From positions 1-64,000 of the forward strand of contig NZ_LZKQ01000063.1 in the NCBI RefSeq assembly GCF_001668675.1: DNA of 64,000 nucleotides, in the 5' to 3' direction. Numbering within the stretch: the first letter of the stretch is position 1; each line of letters starts with the position of its first letter. The notes beneath the pieces were generated by a model, which had not been told where the DNA came from, made no database searches, and saw only the letters and a list, made by a program, of their open reading frames with translations. Position numbers and translations under genes: made by a program. Source of the stretch: Mycobacterium asiaticum (GTDB lineage Bacteria > Actinomycetota > Actinomycetes > Mycobacteriales > Mycobacteriaceae). Of this stretch, positions 39,697 through 48,537 are shown piece by piece.

Positions 39697-39726
39697 GACT
39701 ATTCGTCAATTGAATGACGAATAGTC
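39697..39726. promoter_or_regulatory. Composite palindromic element upstream of PE_PGRS
   Basis: GACTATTCGTCA (39697-39708) and TGACGAATAGTC (39715-39726) are perfect 12-bp inverted arms with a 6-base spacer. The region 39694-39731 mirrors the block before the PPE gene, including TGACGAAT and CGTCAT. A GCGAGAAGCAGTC block at 39760-39772 is also shared. The 320-bp gap 39578-39897 has no other gene I can support. The PE start is about 170 bases downstream. Confidence 0.7.
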
Positions 39727-39897
39727 GTCATACCGGCTTCGACGTGATGGTCTTGACGCGCGAGAAGCAGTCGGGCAATCCCCGGGCTGTCCTCGCCTGG
39801 GAGCGTTCTCGCTGCCCTGGTCAAGTTTGTTGCCACACCCAACGACGGGTGCATGAACCGGTGATGCTGCACACCGTCACTTGGAGGTAGGCACCAA

Positions 39898-40848
39898 ATG
39901 TCTTTCGTGATCGCCACACCCGAGGTCTTCGCATCCACCGCCGCCAGCCTGAATTCGATCGGGTCGTCGTTAAGCACAGCTCATTCCGCGGCGGCTTCGG
40001 TAACCACCGGCATGCTGGCGGCGGCCCAAGACGAGGTGTCGCTCGCCATCGCAGCGCTGCTCGGTCAGCACGCCGACGCCTACCAGTCGGCCGCTGCGCG
40101 GGCCGCGCAAATCCAGGACGAGTTTGTGGAGCACCTGTCCGCCGCGGGCCGCGCCTATGCGGTCGCGGAGGTGGCGAATGTCTCGCCGTTGCAAGCCGTG
40201 GAGCAAAGCATCCTCGGGGTGATCAATGCGCCCAGCCAGGCGCTGCTGGGGCGCCCGCTGGTCGGCGACGGGGCCAGCGCAACCACTCAGGGCGGCAATG
40301 GCGGTGCGGCCGGGTTGTTGATCGGCAACGGTGGCAATGGCGCCGCAGGCGCCCCCGGCCAGGCCGGCGGCAACGGCGGGGCGGGCGGGTGGTTGTTCGG
40401 CAACGGCGGTTCCGGTGGTGCCGGCGGGAACGCGCTGGCGCAGGCCGTCGGTGCGGGCGGTGACGGCGGGATCGGTGGTGCCGGCGGCGGGGCGCGGCTG
40501 CTCGGCGACGGCGGCATCGGTGGGGCCGGTGGCGCCGGTGGTCAGGCGGACAACGCCGGTGACGCCGGCGGAACCGGCGGCGGGGGCGGTCGCGGTGGAG
40601 CGGGCGGCTGGTTGTTCGGCAACGGTGCCGGCGGCGGCCGCGGCGGGGCGGGCGGTGCGGCGGTGGCCGGTCCCGGCGGCGCGGGTGGCGACGGCGGCGG
40701 CGGTGGTTCATCGACGCTGATCGGGGACGGCGGGGACGGCGGCGCCGGTGGGATCGGCGGCCCGGGCGCGCCCGTCGGCGGCGATGGGAACGGCGGCACC
40801 GGCGGTGCCGGTGGATTGCTGTTCGGCAGCAACGGATCCAGCGGTTGA
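39898..40848 (+). CDS. PE_PGRS family protein
   Basis: 316 residues. The PE domain (about 1-95) begins [11 protein letters not shown] with PE at 8-9, and has a [11 protein letters not shown] segment and a short linker to about 125. The remainder is the Gly/Ala-rich PGRS tail with many GGxGG and GNGG units. The tail is short for the family. A GGAGG site precedes the ATG at 39898. It is likely exported by ESX-5 and cell-surface associated (family knowledge). PE_PGRS genes mark the M. tuberculosis/M. marinum/M. kansasii side of the slow growers. Confidence 0.95.
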   Translation: MSFVIATPEVFASTAASLNSIGSSLSTAHSAAASVTTGMLAAAQDEVSLAIAALLGQHADAYQSAAARAAQIQDEFVEHLSAAGRAYAVAEVANVSPLQAVEQSILGVINAPSQALLGRPLVGDGASATTQGGNGGAAGLLIGNGGNGAAGAPGQAGGNGGAGGWLFGNGGSGGAGGNALAQAVGAGGDGGIGGAGGGARLLGDGGIGGAGGAGGQADNAGDAGGTGGGGGRGGAGGWLFGNGAGGGRGGAGGAAVAGPGGAGGDGGGGGSSTLIGDGGDGGAGGIGGPGAPVGGDGNGGTGGAGGLLFGSNGSSG

Positions 40849-40858
40849 GAGCAGCCCG

Positions 40859-41491
40859 TCAGAGCGGCCAGCTGGTCGGCTCGGCGGCGTAGCGGATCTG
40901 CGGTGACGGCGGCAACGGACGCCGTTCGCCGGTGGAGATCGCGTCGATGACCAGCGCGACGTAACGTCGCCAGCCGTCGCTGCCGGTGTCCATCGTCGAC
41001 AACACGCTGTAGAGCATCGCGATGAGGCGGGGGAGGTCATCGGCCACGAGGTCCTGACGTATCCGGCCCTCTCGCTGGCCCCGTTGGACCAGCTCGTCGA
41101 GCGCCTCGTTGAGGGCGTCCGAGACATCGGGCGTCAAGGATCCGGCCCGGTGCGCGGCGGCCAGCAGGTGGTGTTCCCGGGCGCCGAGCGCTATCGCCGC
41201 CTGCACCAGATGGGTGAGACCTTGCAGCGGGTCCGGCGTGCGGCGCGCGTCTTCGATTGCGGGCGTGAGGTGTTCGGCGATGCTCTGATCCAGAGCGGCG
41301 CGGACCAGCTCGCCCTTGGCGGGGAAGCGGCGGTAAAGGGTCCGTTCGCCGACGCCGGCGCGACGGGCCACCGCCTCGACGGGCGTGTCCGGGCCGGTCT
41401 CGGCGTAGACCTCGCGGGCGGCGCGCAGGATCCGTTCCACGTTGCGCGCCGCGTCGGCCCGCAACCGGTGTCGCTCTTGCACCGCGGTCAC
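40859..41491 (-). CDS. TetR family regulator
   Basis: 210 residues. The N-terminal HTH (about 12-58) has ILRAAREVYAETGPDTPVEAVARRAGVGERTLYRRF in two helices, typical of TetR; the C-terminal helical domain is ligand-binding. It is divergent from the cytochrome P450 gene, with an inverted-repeat candidate operator in the gap. It probably represses itself and the P450/SDR pair, with a lipophilic ligand (inference). It starts with GTG at 41491. The PE_PGRS stop lies 10 bases from its stop. Confidence 0.88.
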   Translation of the reverse strand: MTAVQERHRLRADAARNVERILRAAREVYAETGPDTPVEAVARRAGVGERTLYRRFPAKGELVRAALDQSIAEHLTPAIEDARRTPDPLQGLTHLVQAAIALGAREHHLLAAAHRAGSLTPDVSDALNEALDELVQRGQREGRIRQDLVADDLPRLIAMLYSVLSTMDTGSDGWRRYVALVIDAISTGERRPLPPSPQIRYAAEPTSWPL

Positions 41492-41504
41492 CGGCCCAGC
41501 CTAA

Positions 41505-41522
41505 CTGACAGTTGACTGCCAG
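41505..41522. promoter_or_regulatory. Candidate TetR operator
   Basis: CTGACAGTTGACTGCCAG is an 18-bp inverted repeat with 7 of 8 matched positions per arm and a TG centre. Further CTGGCAG and CTGACAC copies lie at 41548-41554 and 41559-41565, so sites are arranged across the TetR-P450 intergenic region. Confidence 0.6.
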
Positions 41523-41584
41523 TATGTCCGGTCCTAGGCTCGTACAACTGGCAGCCGTCTGACACTTGATGGGAATCACCGGTC

Positions 41585-42796
41585 ATGTCAACCACTTCCG
41601 ATGTTCGTTCCGAGGCTGACCTTCCGGTCATTCCCGTCCAGCGCGACGCCCAGTGTCCGCTCGCGCCGCCGGCCGAATTCGTCGGCTGGCGCGACGAGCC
41701 CGGGCTGCGGAAGGCGATGTATCACGGTCAACCGGCGTGGGTGGTGAGCCGTTACCGGGATATCCGGGCGGCCCTGGTCGATCCGCGATTGTCCGCCGAC
41801 ACCATCCCGGACTTCATGAAGCCGCAGAACACCGAGAACACGCCGGTGATGTTCGCCCGGGTGGACGATCCCGAGCATCATCGGTTGCGCCGCATGCTCA
41901 CCGGCAACTTCACCTTCCGCCGCACCGAAGCCATGCGGCCGCAGATCCAGGACCTCGTCGACCACTATCTGAATCAGATGATCAGCAAGGGTCCGCCCGC
42001 CGATCTGGTCCGGGAATTCGGGTTGCCGGTGCCCTCGCTGGTGATCGCCCTGCTGCTCGGCGTGCCGCCGGAAGACCTCGAGCTGTTCCAGCACCACACC
42101 ACCGTCGGCCTGGACACCCGAACGAGCGACGAGCAGAAGGCGCAGGCCTTCGGCGCGATGTACGCCTACATCGAAGAGTTGGTGGAGCGAAAGAAGCACG
42201 AACCCGGTGACGACCTGATCAGCCACCTGGTCGTCGATCACATGGCGACCGGCGAGGTCAACCGCGAGACGGTGGCCATGACCAGTGTGATCATGATGCA
42301 GGCCGGCCACGAGACCACCGCCAACATGATCTCGCTGGGAACGGTTGCGCTGCTTGACCATCCAGAGGTGTTCCGACGCCTCGGCCAGACCGACGACCGG
42401 ACGGTGGTCGCCAATATCGTCGAAGAGCTGATGCGCTACCTGTCCATCGTGCACAGCCAGGTGGACCGAATCGCCACCGAGGATTTCATGCTGGGCGGCC
42501 AATTGATCCGCGCCGGGGACGCGGTCGTGATGAACCTGCCCGCCGGCAATTGGGACACCGAATTCGTCGATCGCCCAGATCTTTTGGACGCCGGTCGCAA
42601 TCCACGCGGTCACCTGGGTTTCGGTTACGGCGTGCACCAGTGCATCGGCGCCAACCTGGCCCGGGTCGAGATGCAGGTGGCGTTCTCGACGCTGGCGCGC
42701 CGCCTGCCCGGGCTGAAGTTGGCGGTGACCCCGGATCAGTTGCAGTTCAAGCAATCCGACATCTACGGCATGAAAGAGCTACCGGTCAGCTGGTGA
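41585..42796 (+). CDS. Cytochrome P450 (CYP105-like)
   Basis: A 403-residue haem monooxygenase. The I-helix motif AGHETT is at about 239-244, the PERF-type region includes GNWDTEFVDRPDLLD, and the haem ligand loop FGYGVHQCIG is at about 346-355 with Cys353. The ATTFRRT (NFTFRRTEAM) and HHRLRRML segments support a bacterial class I enzyme. Resemblance to CYP105 is an impression from these motifs. No ferredoxin is adjacent, so electrons must come from elsewhere. The SDR gene follows with a 4-base overlap; TetR is upstream and divergent. Confidence 0.9.
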   Translation: MSTTSDVRSEADLPVIPVQRDAQCPLAPPAEFVGWRDEPGLRKAMYHGQPAWVVSRYRDIRAALVDPRLSADTIPDFMKPQNTENTPVMFARVDDPEHHRLRRMLTGNFTFRRTEAMRPQIQDLVDHYLNQMISKGPPADLVREFGLPVPSLVIALLLGVPPEDLELFQHHTTVGLDTRTSDEQKAQAFGAMYAYIEELVERKKHEPGDDLISHLVVDHMATGEVNRETVAMTSVIMMQAGHETTANMISLGTVALLDHPEVFRRLGQTDDRTVVANIVEELMRYLSIVHSQVDRIATEDFMLGGQLIRAGDAVVMNLPAGNWDTEFVDRPDLLDAGRNPRGHLGFGYGVHQCIGANLARVEMQVAFSTLARRLPGLKLAVTPDQLQFKQSDIYGMKELPVSW

Positions 42797-43752
42797 ACAA
42801 GGACATGCGCTTCGACGATCAGGTCGCGGTCATCACCGGTGCCGGCGGCGGCCTGGGCGAACAGTACGCGTTACTGCTGGCCGCACGCGGCGCGCGCGTC
42901 GTCGTCAACGACATCGGTGGATCGGTGACCGGCAAGGGCAACTGCCCCGCGCCGGCGCATGACGTCGCTGCCGAAATCAACCGGCGCGGCGGCCAGGCCG
43001 TCGCCGACACGCACAGCGTCACCAGTCCCGAAGGGGGACAGGCGATCATCGACACCGCCCTGGACACCTGGGGGCGGGTGGACATCCTGATCAACAACGC
43101 CGGAATCGTCGGCGACGCATTGTTCGAGGACATGACGCCAGCCCGCCTGCAGCCGCTGGTGGACGTGCACCTCACCGGCGCCTTCAACGTGACCAGGCCG
43201 GCCTGGAAGGCGATGCGGCGGCAACGCTACGGTCGGGTGCTCAACACCTGCTCGGCCGCCGGACTCCTGGGCGCGGAGAACATGAGCAACTACGGGGCGG
43301 CCAAGACGGGATTGGTCGGCTTCACAAGGGTGCTGGCCGCCGAAGGGGCCCGCGACGGCATCAAGGTCAACGCCATCGCGCCGATCGCGCTGACCCGGAT
43401 GCTGACGCACTCGATCGAGGGCGCCGGCGCGCTGGACGACCCGGCCGCGCAGGCCGTCATGGACGACCTTGTCGGACAGTATCTTCGCAAGCTGGACCCC
43501 GGCCTGGTCGCTCCCGTGGCGGCATACCTGACGCACCGGGATTGCCGGGTGTCCGGCGAGATCTACACCGTCGGCGCGGGGCACGTCGCCCGCTTCTTCA
43601 TCGGCCGGACCCGAGGCGTCCACCGTCCCACGCTGTCCGTCGAGGACGTGCGGGACCACCTCGACGAGATCCGCGACGAAACCGGCTACACCGTGCCGAG
43701 TGGTCCCGCGGACGAGATGAGTGAACTGTTCGCCGTCATCATGAGCAGTTGA
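42793..43752 (+). CDS. SDR family oxidoreductase (17beta-HSD4-like)
   Basis: 319 residues from a GTG that overlaps the P450 stop (GTGA); ATG at 42805 is an alternative. GAGGGLG (about 16-22) binds the cofactor, VNDIGGSVTGKG and LINNAG are typical of the hydroxyacyl-CoA dehydrogenase branch of peroxisomal MFE-2, and NYGAAKTG provides the catalytic Tyr and Lys, with CSAAG the Ser. It likely oxidises an alcohol made by the P450 or a beta-hydroxyacyl-CoA (inference). Its stop overlaps the next, convergent gene by 14 bases. Confidence 0.85.
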   Translation: MNKDMRFDDQVAVITGAGGGLGEQYALLLAARGARVVVNDIGGSVTGKGNCPAPAHDVAAEINRRGGQAVADTHSVTSPEGGQAIIDTALDTWGRVDILINNAGIVGDALFEDMTPARLQPLVDVHLTGAFNVTRPAWKAMRRQRYGRVLNTCSAAGLLGAENMSNYGAAKTGLVGFTRVLAAEGARDGIKVNAIAPIALTRMLTHSIEGAGALDDPAAQAVMDDLVGQYLRKLDPGLVAPVAAYLTHRDCRVSGEIYTVGAGHVARFFIGRTRGVHRPTLSVEDVRDHLDEIRDETGYTVPSGPADEMSELFAVIMSS

Positions 43753-44383
43753 ACGCGATGCCGACGCCGTCCGGCGGTGGCACCGACCGCAGGCATCCGT
43801 ACGGCTGCACACCGGCGGCGCCGAAACGGGCCGCGGACTGCCGCGCGTAATTCACGCAGAACACCCCGGCCTGATCCGCCCGGCAGCGGTAGTCGTTGAA
43901 GGACAACGAGTCCCCAATGGTCAGCTCGGTCCCGGTGCCGGCCAGGAACGGTCCCGGATCGGCCCGCGCAGCACCCACCCACAGGTTGGTGCCATCGAAA
44001 TCGACCCATCCTGGCTTCCACTCGCCATACGCCGTTTCCGGCCGGGGCGGTGGGCTGGCGAGCTGCACCAGGCAGGACAGGCCACCGGGAGTGTGCGCGG
44101 TGTCCGTCGTGCAGCGGGTCTTGTTGCCCGGAGCGCTGAACGCGGTGTCGGCGCCCAGCCGGTAGCGGGCCGGATCGGCGGGACGGCCGGCTTCGATCCA
44201 GGCGATGACGGCGGCGATCGGCGACCCGGCGGCCGGCGCCGCACCGGCCGGTGGCGGCGTCCCGGTGGCCGCGGTCGCCGTGGTGGTGCGCGGGGCCGTC
44301 TGCGTCGACGCCGGGCCGCCGTCCACGGTGTGTGAGCAGGCGGCAACCAGCACCGAGACGGCGACCAGCGCGGCAATCCGCAT
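43739..44383 (-). CDS. Lipoprotein, LppI type
   Basis: About 214 residues. The signal peptide ends in a lipobox LVAAC (residues 13-17), so it is a lipidated exported protein. A Thr/Ala/Pro-rich linker (about 25-55) precedes a domain with six further cysteines (TRCTTD, LSCLVQ, YRCRA, VFCVNY, YGCLR, FNCS), suggesting disulfides. The divergent gene is lipT and pncA lies further on, as with lppI in M. tuberculosis, but similarity was judged from context. ATG 44383 or GTG 44386 are equally possible starts. Confidence 0.75.
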   Translation of the reverse strand: MRIAALVAVSVLVAACSHTVDGGPASTQTAPRTTTATAATGTPPPAGAAPAAGSPIAAVIAWIEAGRPADPARYRLGADTAFSAPGNKTRCTTDTAHTPGGLSCLVQLASPPPRPETAYGEWKPGWVDFDGTNLWVGAARADPGPFLAGTGTELTIGDSLSFNDYRCRADQAGVFCVNYARQSAARFGAAGVQPYGCLRSVPPPDGVGIAFNCS

Positions 44384-44461
44384 CACGACAGGTTAACCGC
44401 CCGACAACGGAATTGGGCGCTGCGCACGGCGCGCCCGGGACGCGTCCGCTACCGTCAATTT

Positions 44462-45979
44462 ATGCACGAGCGCATCGTCCGCGCCCGAACCACCGCCGGC
44501 ACCGTCGAAGGATTCACCCGCGACGGCGTGAACCGCTGGCGCTCGATCCCCTACGCGCGGCCGCCGGTCGGGCCGCTGCGCTACCGCGCGCCGCAGCCTG
44601 CCCGACCCTGGTCAGGGGTGCGGCACTGCCACGGATTCGGCAACTGTGCGCCCCAGCAGCGCCGCTACACCCTGCTCGGCCTATCGGGTCTGGGCGGCCG
44701 GTACCAGCCGATGAGCGAGGACTGCCTGACCCTCAACGTGGTCACGCCCGAGGGCGGGGCGTCCGAACCGCTGCCGGTGATGGTGTTCATCCACGGCGGC
44801 GGCTACATCCTGGGTAGCTCGGCCACGCCGATCTACGACGGTGCCGCCCTGGCCCGGCGCGGCTGCGTGTACGTGTCGGTCAACTACCGGTTGGGCGCGC
44901 TCGGGTGCCTGGACCTGTCCGCCCTGTCGACCCCGGACCACACCATCGACAGCAACCTCTACCTGCGCGATCTGGTCCTGGCGCTGCGCTGGGTGCGGGA
45001 CAACATCGCCCACTTCGGCGGGGACCCCGACAACGTCACCATTTTCGGCGAAAGCGCCGGCGCCCACATCACCGCCACCCTGCTCGCGGTGCCCGCCGCC
45101 GCGGGACTGTTCCACCGGGCGATCTCGGAGAGCCCGGCGGCGGGGATGACGCGTTCGCAGGATGTGGCCGCCGAGTTCGCGAGGCGCTTCGCCCACCTGC
45201 TCGGCGCCCGCACGCAGGATGCCGCCAGCACCGTCATGCGGGTGTCGGCGGCCCAACTGGTGGACACCCAGCACCGGCTGATCGATCAGGGCATGCAGCA
45301 GCGGCTGGGCGCCTTCCCGATCGGCCCGGTGTTCGGCGACGACGTCGTCCCGGTCGACCCGGTGGAGGCGATGCGCACCGGCCAGGCCCACCGGGTGCCG
45401 CTGATCGTCGGAACCAACGCCGAAGAGGGCCGGCTGTTCACCCGCTTCCTGGGCATGTTGCCGACCAATAAGGCGATGGTCGAAGAGCTGCTGGGCGAAC
45501 TGGAACCGGAAGTCCGCGAACGGATCACCGCCGCGTACCCGAAGTACCCGCACCCGTCGGCGTGCATCCAGCTGGGCGGCGACTTCGCGTTCAGCTCCGC
45601 GGCCTGGCAGATCGCCGAGGCACACGGCGCTCACGCACCCACCTACCTCTACCGCTATGACTTCGCCCCGCGGACGCTTCGGTGGTCGGGCTTCGGCGCC
45701 ACGCATGCCACGGAACTGTTCGCGGTGTTCGACATCTACCGCACCCGGTTCGGGGCGCTGCTGACCGCGGGAGCCGACCGGCGCGCGGCGCTGCGGGTCA
45801 GTAACCAGGTGCAACGGCGTTGGCGGGCCTTCAGCCGGCACGGCGTACCCGGCGACGACTGGCCGGTGTACACCCACTCCGACCGCGCCGTGCTGGTGAT
45901 CGACCGCAAGACCCGCGTCGAGTACGACCCGCACCGGCACCGCCGGTTGGCCTGGGACGGTTTCTCCCTCGCACGCTGA
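44462..45979 (+). CDS. lipT: Type B carboxylesterase LipT
   Basis: 505 residues of the carboxylesterase B family. IPYARPPVG is the usual N-terminal block, SEDCLTLNV contains a conserved Cys, HGGGY (about 113-117) is the oxyanion hole, and GESAGA (about 196-201, Ser198) is the nucleophile. The Glu in TNAEEG and the His in ATHATE complete the triad. Hydrolyses carboxylic esters of unknown nature. It resembles M. tuberculosis Rv2045c (LipT) through the N-terminal third as recalled, and its neighbours lppI and pncA agree. Confidence 0.88.
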   Translation: MHERIVRARTTAGTVEGFTRDGVNRWRSIPYARPPVGPLRYRAPQPARPWSGVRHCHGFGNCAPQQRRYTLLGLSGLGGRYQPMSEDCLTLNVVTPEGGASEPLPVMVFIHGGGYILGSSATPIYDGAALARRGCVYVSVNYRLGALGCLDLSALSTPDHTIDSNLYLRDLVLALRWVRDNIAHFGGDPDNVTIFGESAGAHITATLLAVPAAAGLFHRAISESPAAGMTRSQDVAAEFARRFAHLLGARTQDAASTVMRVSAAQLVDTQHRLIDQGMQQRLGAFPIGPVFGDDVVPVDPVEAMRTGQAHRVPLIVGTNAEEGRLFTRFLGMLPTNKAMVEELLGELEPEVRERITAAYPKYPHPSACIQLGGDFAFSSAAWQIAEAHGAHAPTYLYRYDFAPRTLRWSGFGATHATELFAVFDIYRTRFGALLTAGADRRAALRVSNQVQRRWRAFSRHGVPGDDWPVYTHSDRAVLVIDRKTRVEYDPHRHRRLAWDGFSLAR

Positions 45980-45997
45980 CCTGGCACGCTGGGGCTC

Positions 45998-48016
45998 ATG
46001 GCCCCGCAGACCGGAGAAGACACCGACCATGCGATCGAACGCCCCGGCGACCTCACTCCGGACTGGCTGACCGCTACCGTGCGTGCCGGTACCGTTGCCG
46101 ACTTCACCGTCGAGCGCATCGGCACCGGGCAGATGAGCGAGTGCTACCGCATCGGGCTCAGCTACACCGACGGTGCGGCTGCCGGCCCTCCGTCGGTGGT
46201 GTTGAAGGTCGCCGCGACGGACCCGGTAAGCCGCCAGACGGGGCTGGCGCTGGGCCTGTATGAGCGCGAGGTCCGCTTCTATCACGACATCGCGCCGCGC
46301 CTGGGCGGGGCGATCGCACCCTGCTACCACGCCGCGATCGACGTCGCCACCGGCGTCTTCGACCTGTTGCTCGGCGACGCCGGCCAGGCCGTCGTCGGCG
46401 ACGAAATCAGCGGCGCCACAACCGAACAGGCCTTGCTGGCGGTGACCGAGCTGGGACGGCTGCACGGCCCGCTGCTGGGTGACACCGCGCTGGCCGACGC
46501 GCCGTGGCTCAACCGGGCGTCACCACTGAGTCAGGCGATGATCACGCCGTTGTACGCGGGATTCGTCGAGCGTTACGGCGACCAGATCGCCCCCGAGCAC
46601 CGCGCGGTCTGCGAAAGTCTGGTCAGCTCCTTCGACGGCTATGTTGCCCAGCAGGCCGCGCACGACGGCATCCGCGGCCTGGTGCACGGCGACTTCCGGT
46701 TGGACAACCTGCTTTTCGGGACGAGCGAGGGCAGCCGGACGCTCACGGTGGTCGACTGGCAAACCGTCTCCTGGGGCCCGGCGCTCACCGACCTGGCGTA
46801 CTTCCTGGGATGCGCGCTGCCGGTGCAGGACCGTCGCGAACACTATGACGCGCTGCTGGGGGCCTACCATCAGGCGCTCGGCCCGGACGCACCACTCAGC
46901 CTCGCCGAGGTGCGCGACGGTGTGCGTCGGCAGGGATTCTTCGGTGTGACGATGGCGATCGTGTCGTCGATGCTCGTCGAGCGCACCGAGCGCGGTGACC
47001 GACTGTTCATGACGATGCTGCAACGGCACTGCGAACACGTCCTGGACACCGACGGCCTGGCGCTGCTGCCCGCCGCGGCGGCGCCCGAACCGCTGCGGCC
47101 CGCGCCCGAGGACGAACTGTCCCACCCCGCCACCGACGAACCGTTGTGGAGCGAAAGCTGGTACGCCGACTTCGCCGACGCCGCAGAGGGTTTGGGTGGC
47201 TGGTTCCGGCTCGGGCTGATCCCCAACCAGCAGACGGCCTGGATCCACGCACTGCTGTGCGGACCCGATCTGCCGACCATCGCGGTCGACTACCAGGTGC
47301 CGCTGCCCGACGATCCGTGGCTGGTGAAGACCGACGGCATCGAACTCGAGCACTCCGCCACCGACGCCCTCGGCAGCTACCGCGTCGAACTGCGCGGGCT
47401 GGGCCAGTCCTATGCGGATCCGTCGGCGCTGCTGCGCGGCGAACCGGGGGAGCCCGTCGAGATCGCGATGAACCTGCTGTGGACCACCGACGGCAGCCCG
47501 TATCAGTACCGGTTGACCACCCGCTATGAGATCCCGTGCACCGTTTCGGGCACCGTCACCGTCAAACATGCTCGCTACCAGATCAACTCGGTGCCTGGGC
47601 AGCGCGATCACTCCTGGGGAGTGCGCGACTGGTGGAGCATGGACTGGATGTGGAGCGCGCTGCACCTCGACGACGGCACCCACCTGCACGGCGTGCGCAT
47701 ACAGATCCCGAACACCCCGGCGATCAGCGTCGGGTACGCGCAGGCCGCCGACGGAAACATGACCGAGCTGACCCAGGTGGCAGTGCGGGAAGCTTTCGGC
47801 GACAACGGGTTACCGGAAAGCCAGACGCTGGAGCTGGCGCCGGTCGGCATCACCGCGCAGGTCGACATCCACGCGCATGCGCCGGTGCTGCTGACCGCCG
47901 TCGACGGCCGGGAAAGCCAATTCCCCCGGGCCTGGGTCACCGTCACCACCGCGGACGGTCGCACCGGCGCGGGCTGGATGGAATGGAACCGCAGCCAGGG
48001 CGGGCAGCCGCGGTGA
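45998..48016 (+). CDS. Fusion of APH/CHK-like kinase and DUF7064-like domain
   Basis: 672 residues in two parts. The N-terminal half (about 1-370) is a phosphotransferase of the aminoglycoside/choline kinase fold with the Brenner-type motif HGDFRLDN (about 230-237) and the metal-binding VVDWQ (about 254). The C-terminal half (about 380-670) is beta-rich, with a GQRDHSWGVRDWW segment (about 534-546) typical of DUF7064 and of AttH/CrtC-like domains. The gluconokinase gene overlaps by 4 bases. Both halves look intact. A phosphorylating step on a lipid or terpenoid is conceivable but not shown. Confidence 0.8.
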   Translation: MAPQTGEDTDHAIERPGDLTPDWLTATVRAGTVADFTVERIGTGQMSECYRIGLSYTDGAAAGPPSVVLKVAATDPVSRQTGLALGLYEREVRFYHDIAPRLGGAIAPCYHAAIDVATGVFDLLLGDAGQAVVGDEISGATTEQALLAVTELGRLHGPLLGDTALADAPWLNRASPLSQAMITPLYAGFVERYGDQIAPEHRAVCESLVSSFDGYVAQQAAHDGIRGLVHGDFRLDNLLFGTSEGSRTLTVVDWQTVSWGPALTDLAYFLGCALPVQDRREHYDALLGAYHQALGPDAPLSLAEVRDGVRRQGFFGVTMAIVSSMLVERTERGDRLFMTMLQRHCEHVLDTDGLALLPAAAAPEPLRPAPEDELSHPATDEPLWSESWYADFADAAEGLGGWFRLGLIPNQQTAWIHALLCGPDLPTIAVDYQVPLPDDPWLVKTDGIELEHSATDALGSYRVELRGLGQSYADPSALLRGEPGEPVEIAMNLLWTTDGSPYQYRLTTRYEIPCTVSGTVTVKHARYQINSVPGQRDHSWGVRDWWSMDWMWSALHLDDGTHLHGVRIQIPNTPAISVGYAQAADGNMTELTQVAVREAFGDNGLPESQTLELAPVGITAQVDIHAHAPVLLTAVDGRESQFPRAWVTVTTADGRTGAGWMEWNRSQGGQPR

Positions 48017-48537
48017 GCCCGGCCAGGCCGCCCGTCGTCGTGATGGGCGTTTCTGGCTCAGGCAAATCCACCGTAGGTGCGGCCCTGGCGCGCCGGTTGG
48101 GAGTCCCGTTCGAAGACGCCGACCGGCTGCATCCACAGGCCAACATCGACAAGATGGCCGCCGGTGCGGCGCTCACCGACGCCGACCGCCGCCCTTGGCT
48201 GGACCGGGTCGGCGCGTGGCTGGCCGAGCACCGCGACGGCGGAGTGATGTGCTGCTCGGCGCTCAAACGCGCCTACCGGGACCAATTGCGCGGCCACTGT
48301 GACCGCGTCCGATTCCTGCATCTGGACGGCACGCCCGAACTCATCGAACGCAGGATGGCCGACAGAACCGGCCACTTCATGCCGCCCACGCTGCTGCGAT
48401 CGCAATTCGACACGCTGGAGCGGCTCGGCGCCGACGAACGAGGCGTCGTGGTCGACCTGTCCGACGAGGGCCGCGATGTCGCGGCCGTCATCGACGTCTT
48501 TCTGGCTAACGACCCCAGCGCTTGCGACGGCTCTTGA
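48013..48537 (+). CDS. gntK: Gluconokinase
   Basis: Phosphorylates gluconate to 6-phosphogluconate for the pentose phosphate pathway. 174 residues. Walker A GVSGSGKST is at 12-20, followed by FEDADRLHPQANIDKM and CSALKRAYRD, all typical. The GTG at 48013 overlaps the upstream fusion gene's stop by 4 bases (GTGA). Its last 32 bases overlap the convergent DoxX gene. Confidence 0.92.
   Translation: MSPARPPVVVMGVSGSGKSTVGAALARRLGVPFEDADRLHPQANIDKMAAGAALTDADRRPWLDRVGAWLAEHRDGGVMCCSALKRAYRDQLRGHCDRVRFLHLDGTPELIERRMADRTGHFMPPTLLRSQFDTLERLGADERGVVVDLSDEGRDVAAVIDVFLANDPSACDGS

Noticed and set aside
43739-43752. A frameshift explaining the 14-base overlap of the SDR and lipoprotein genes
   Set aside because: Both proteins end in plausible C-termini, so a simple convergent overlap is more likely.
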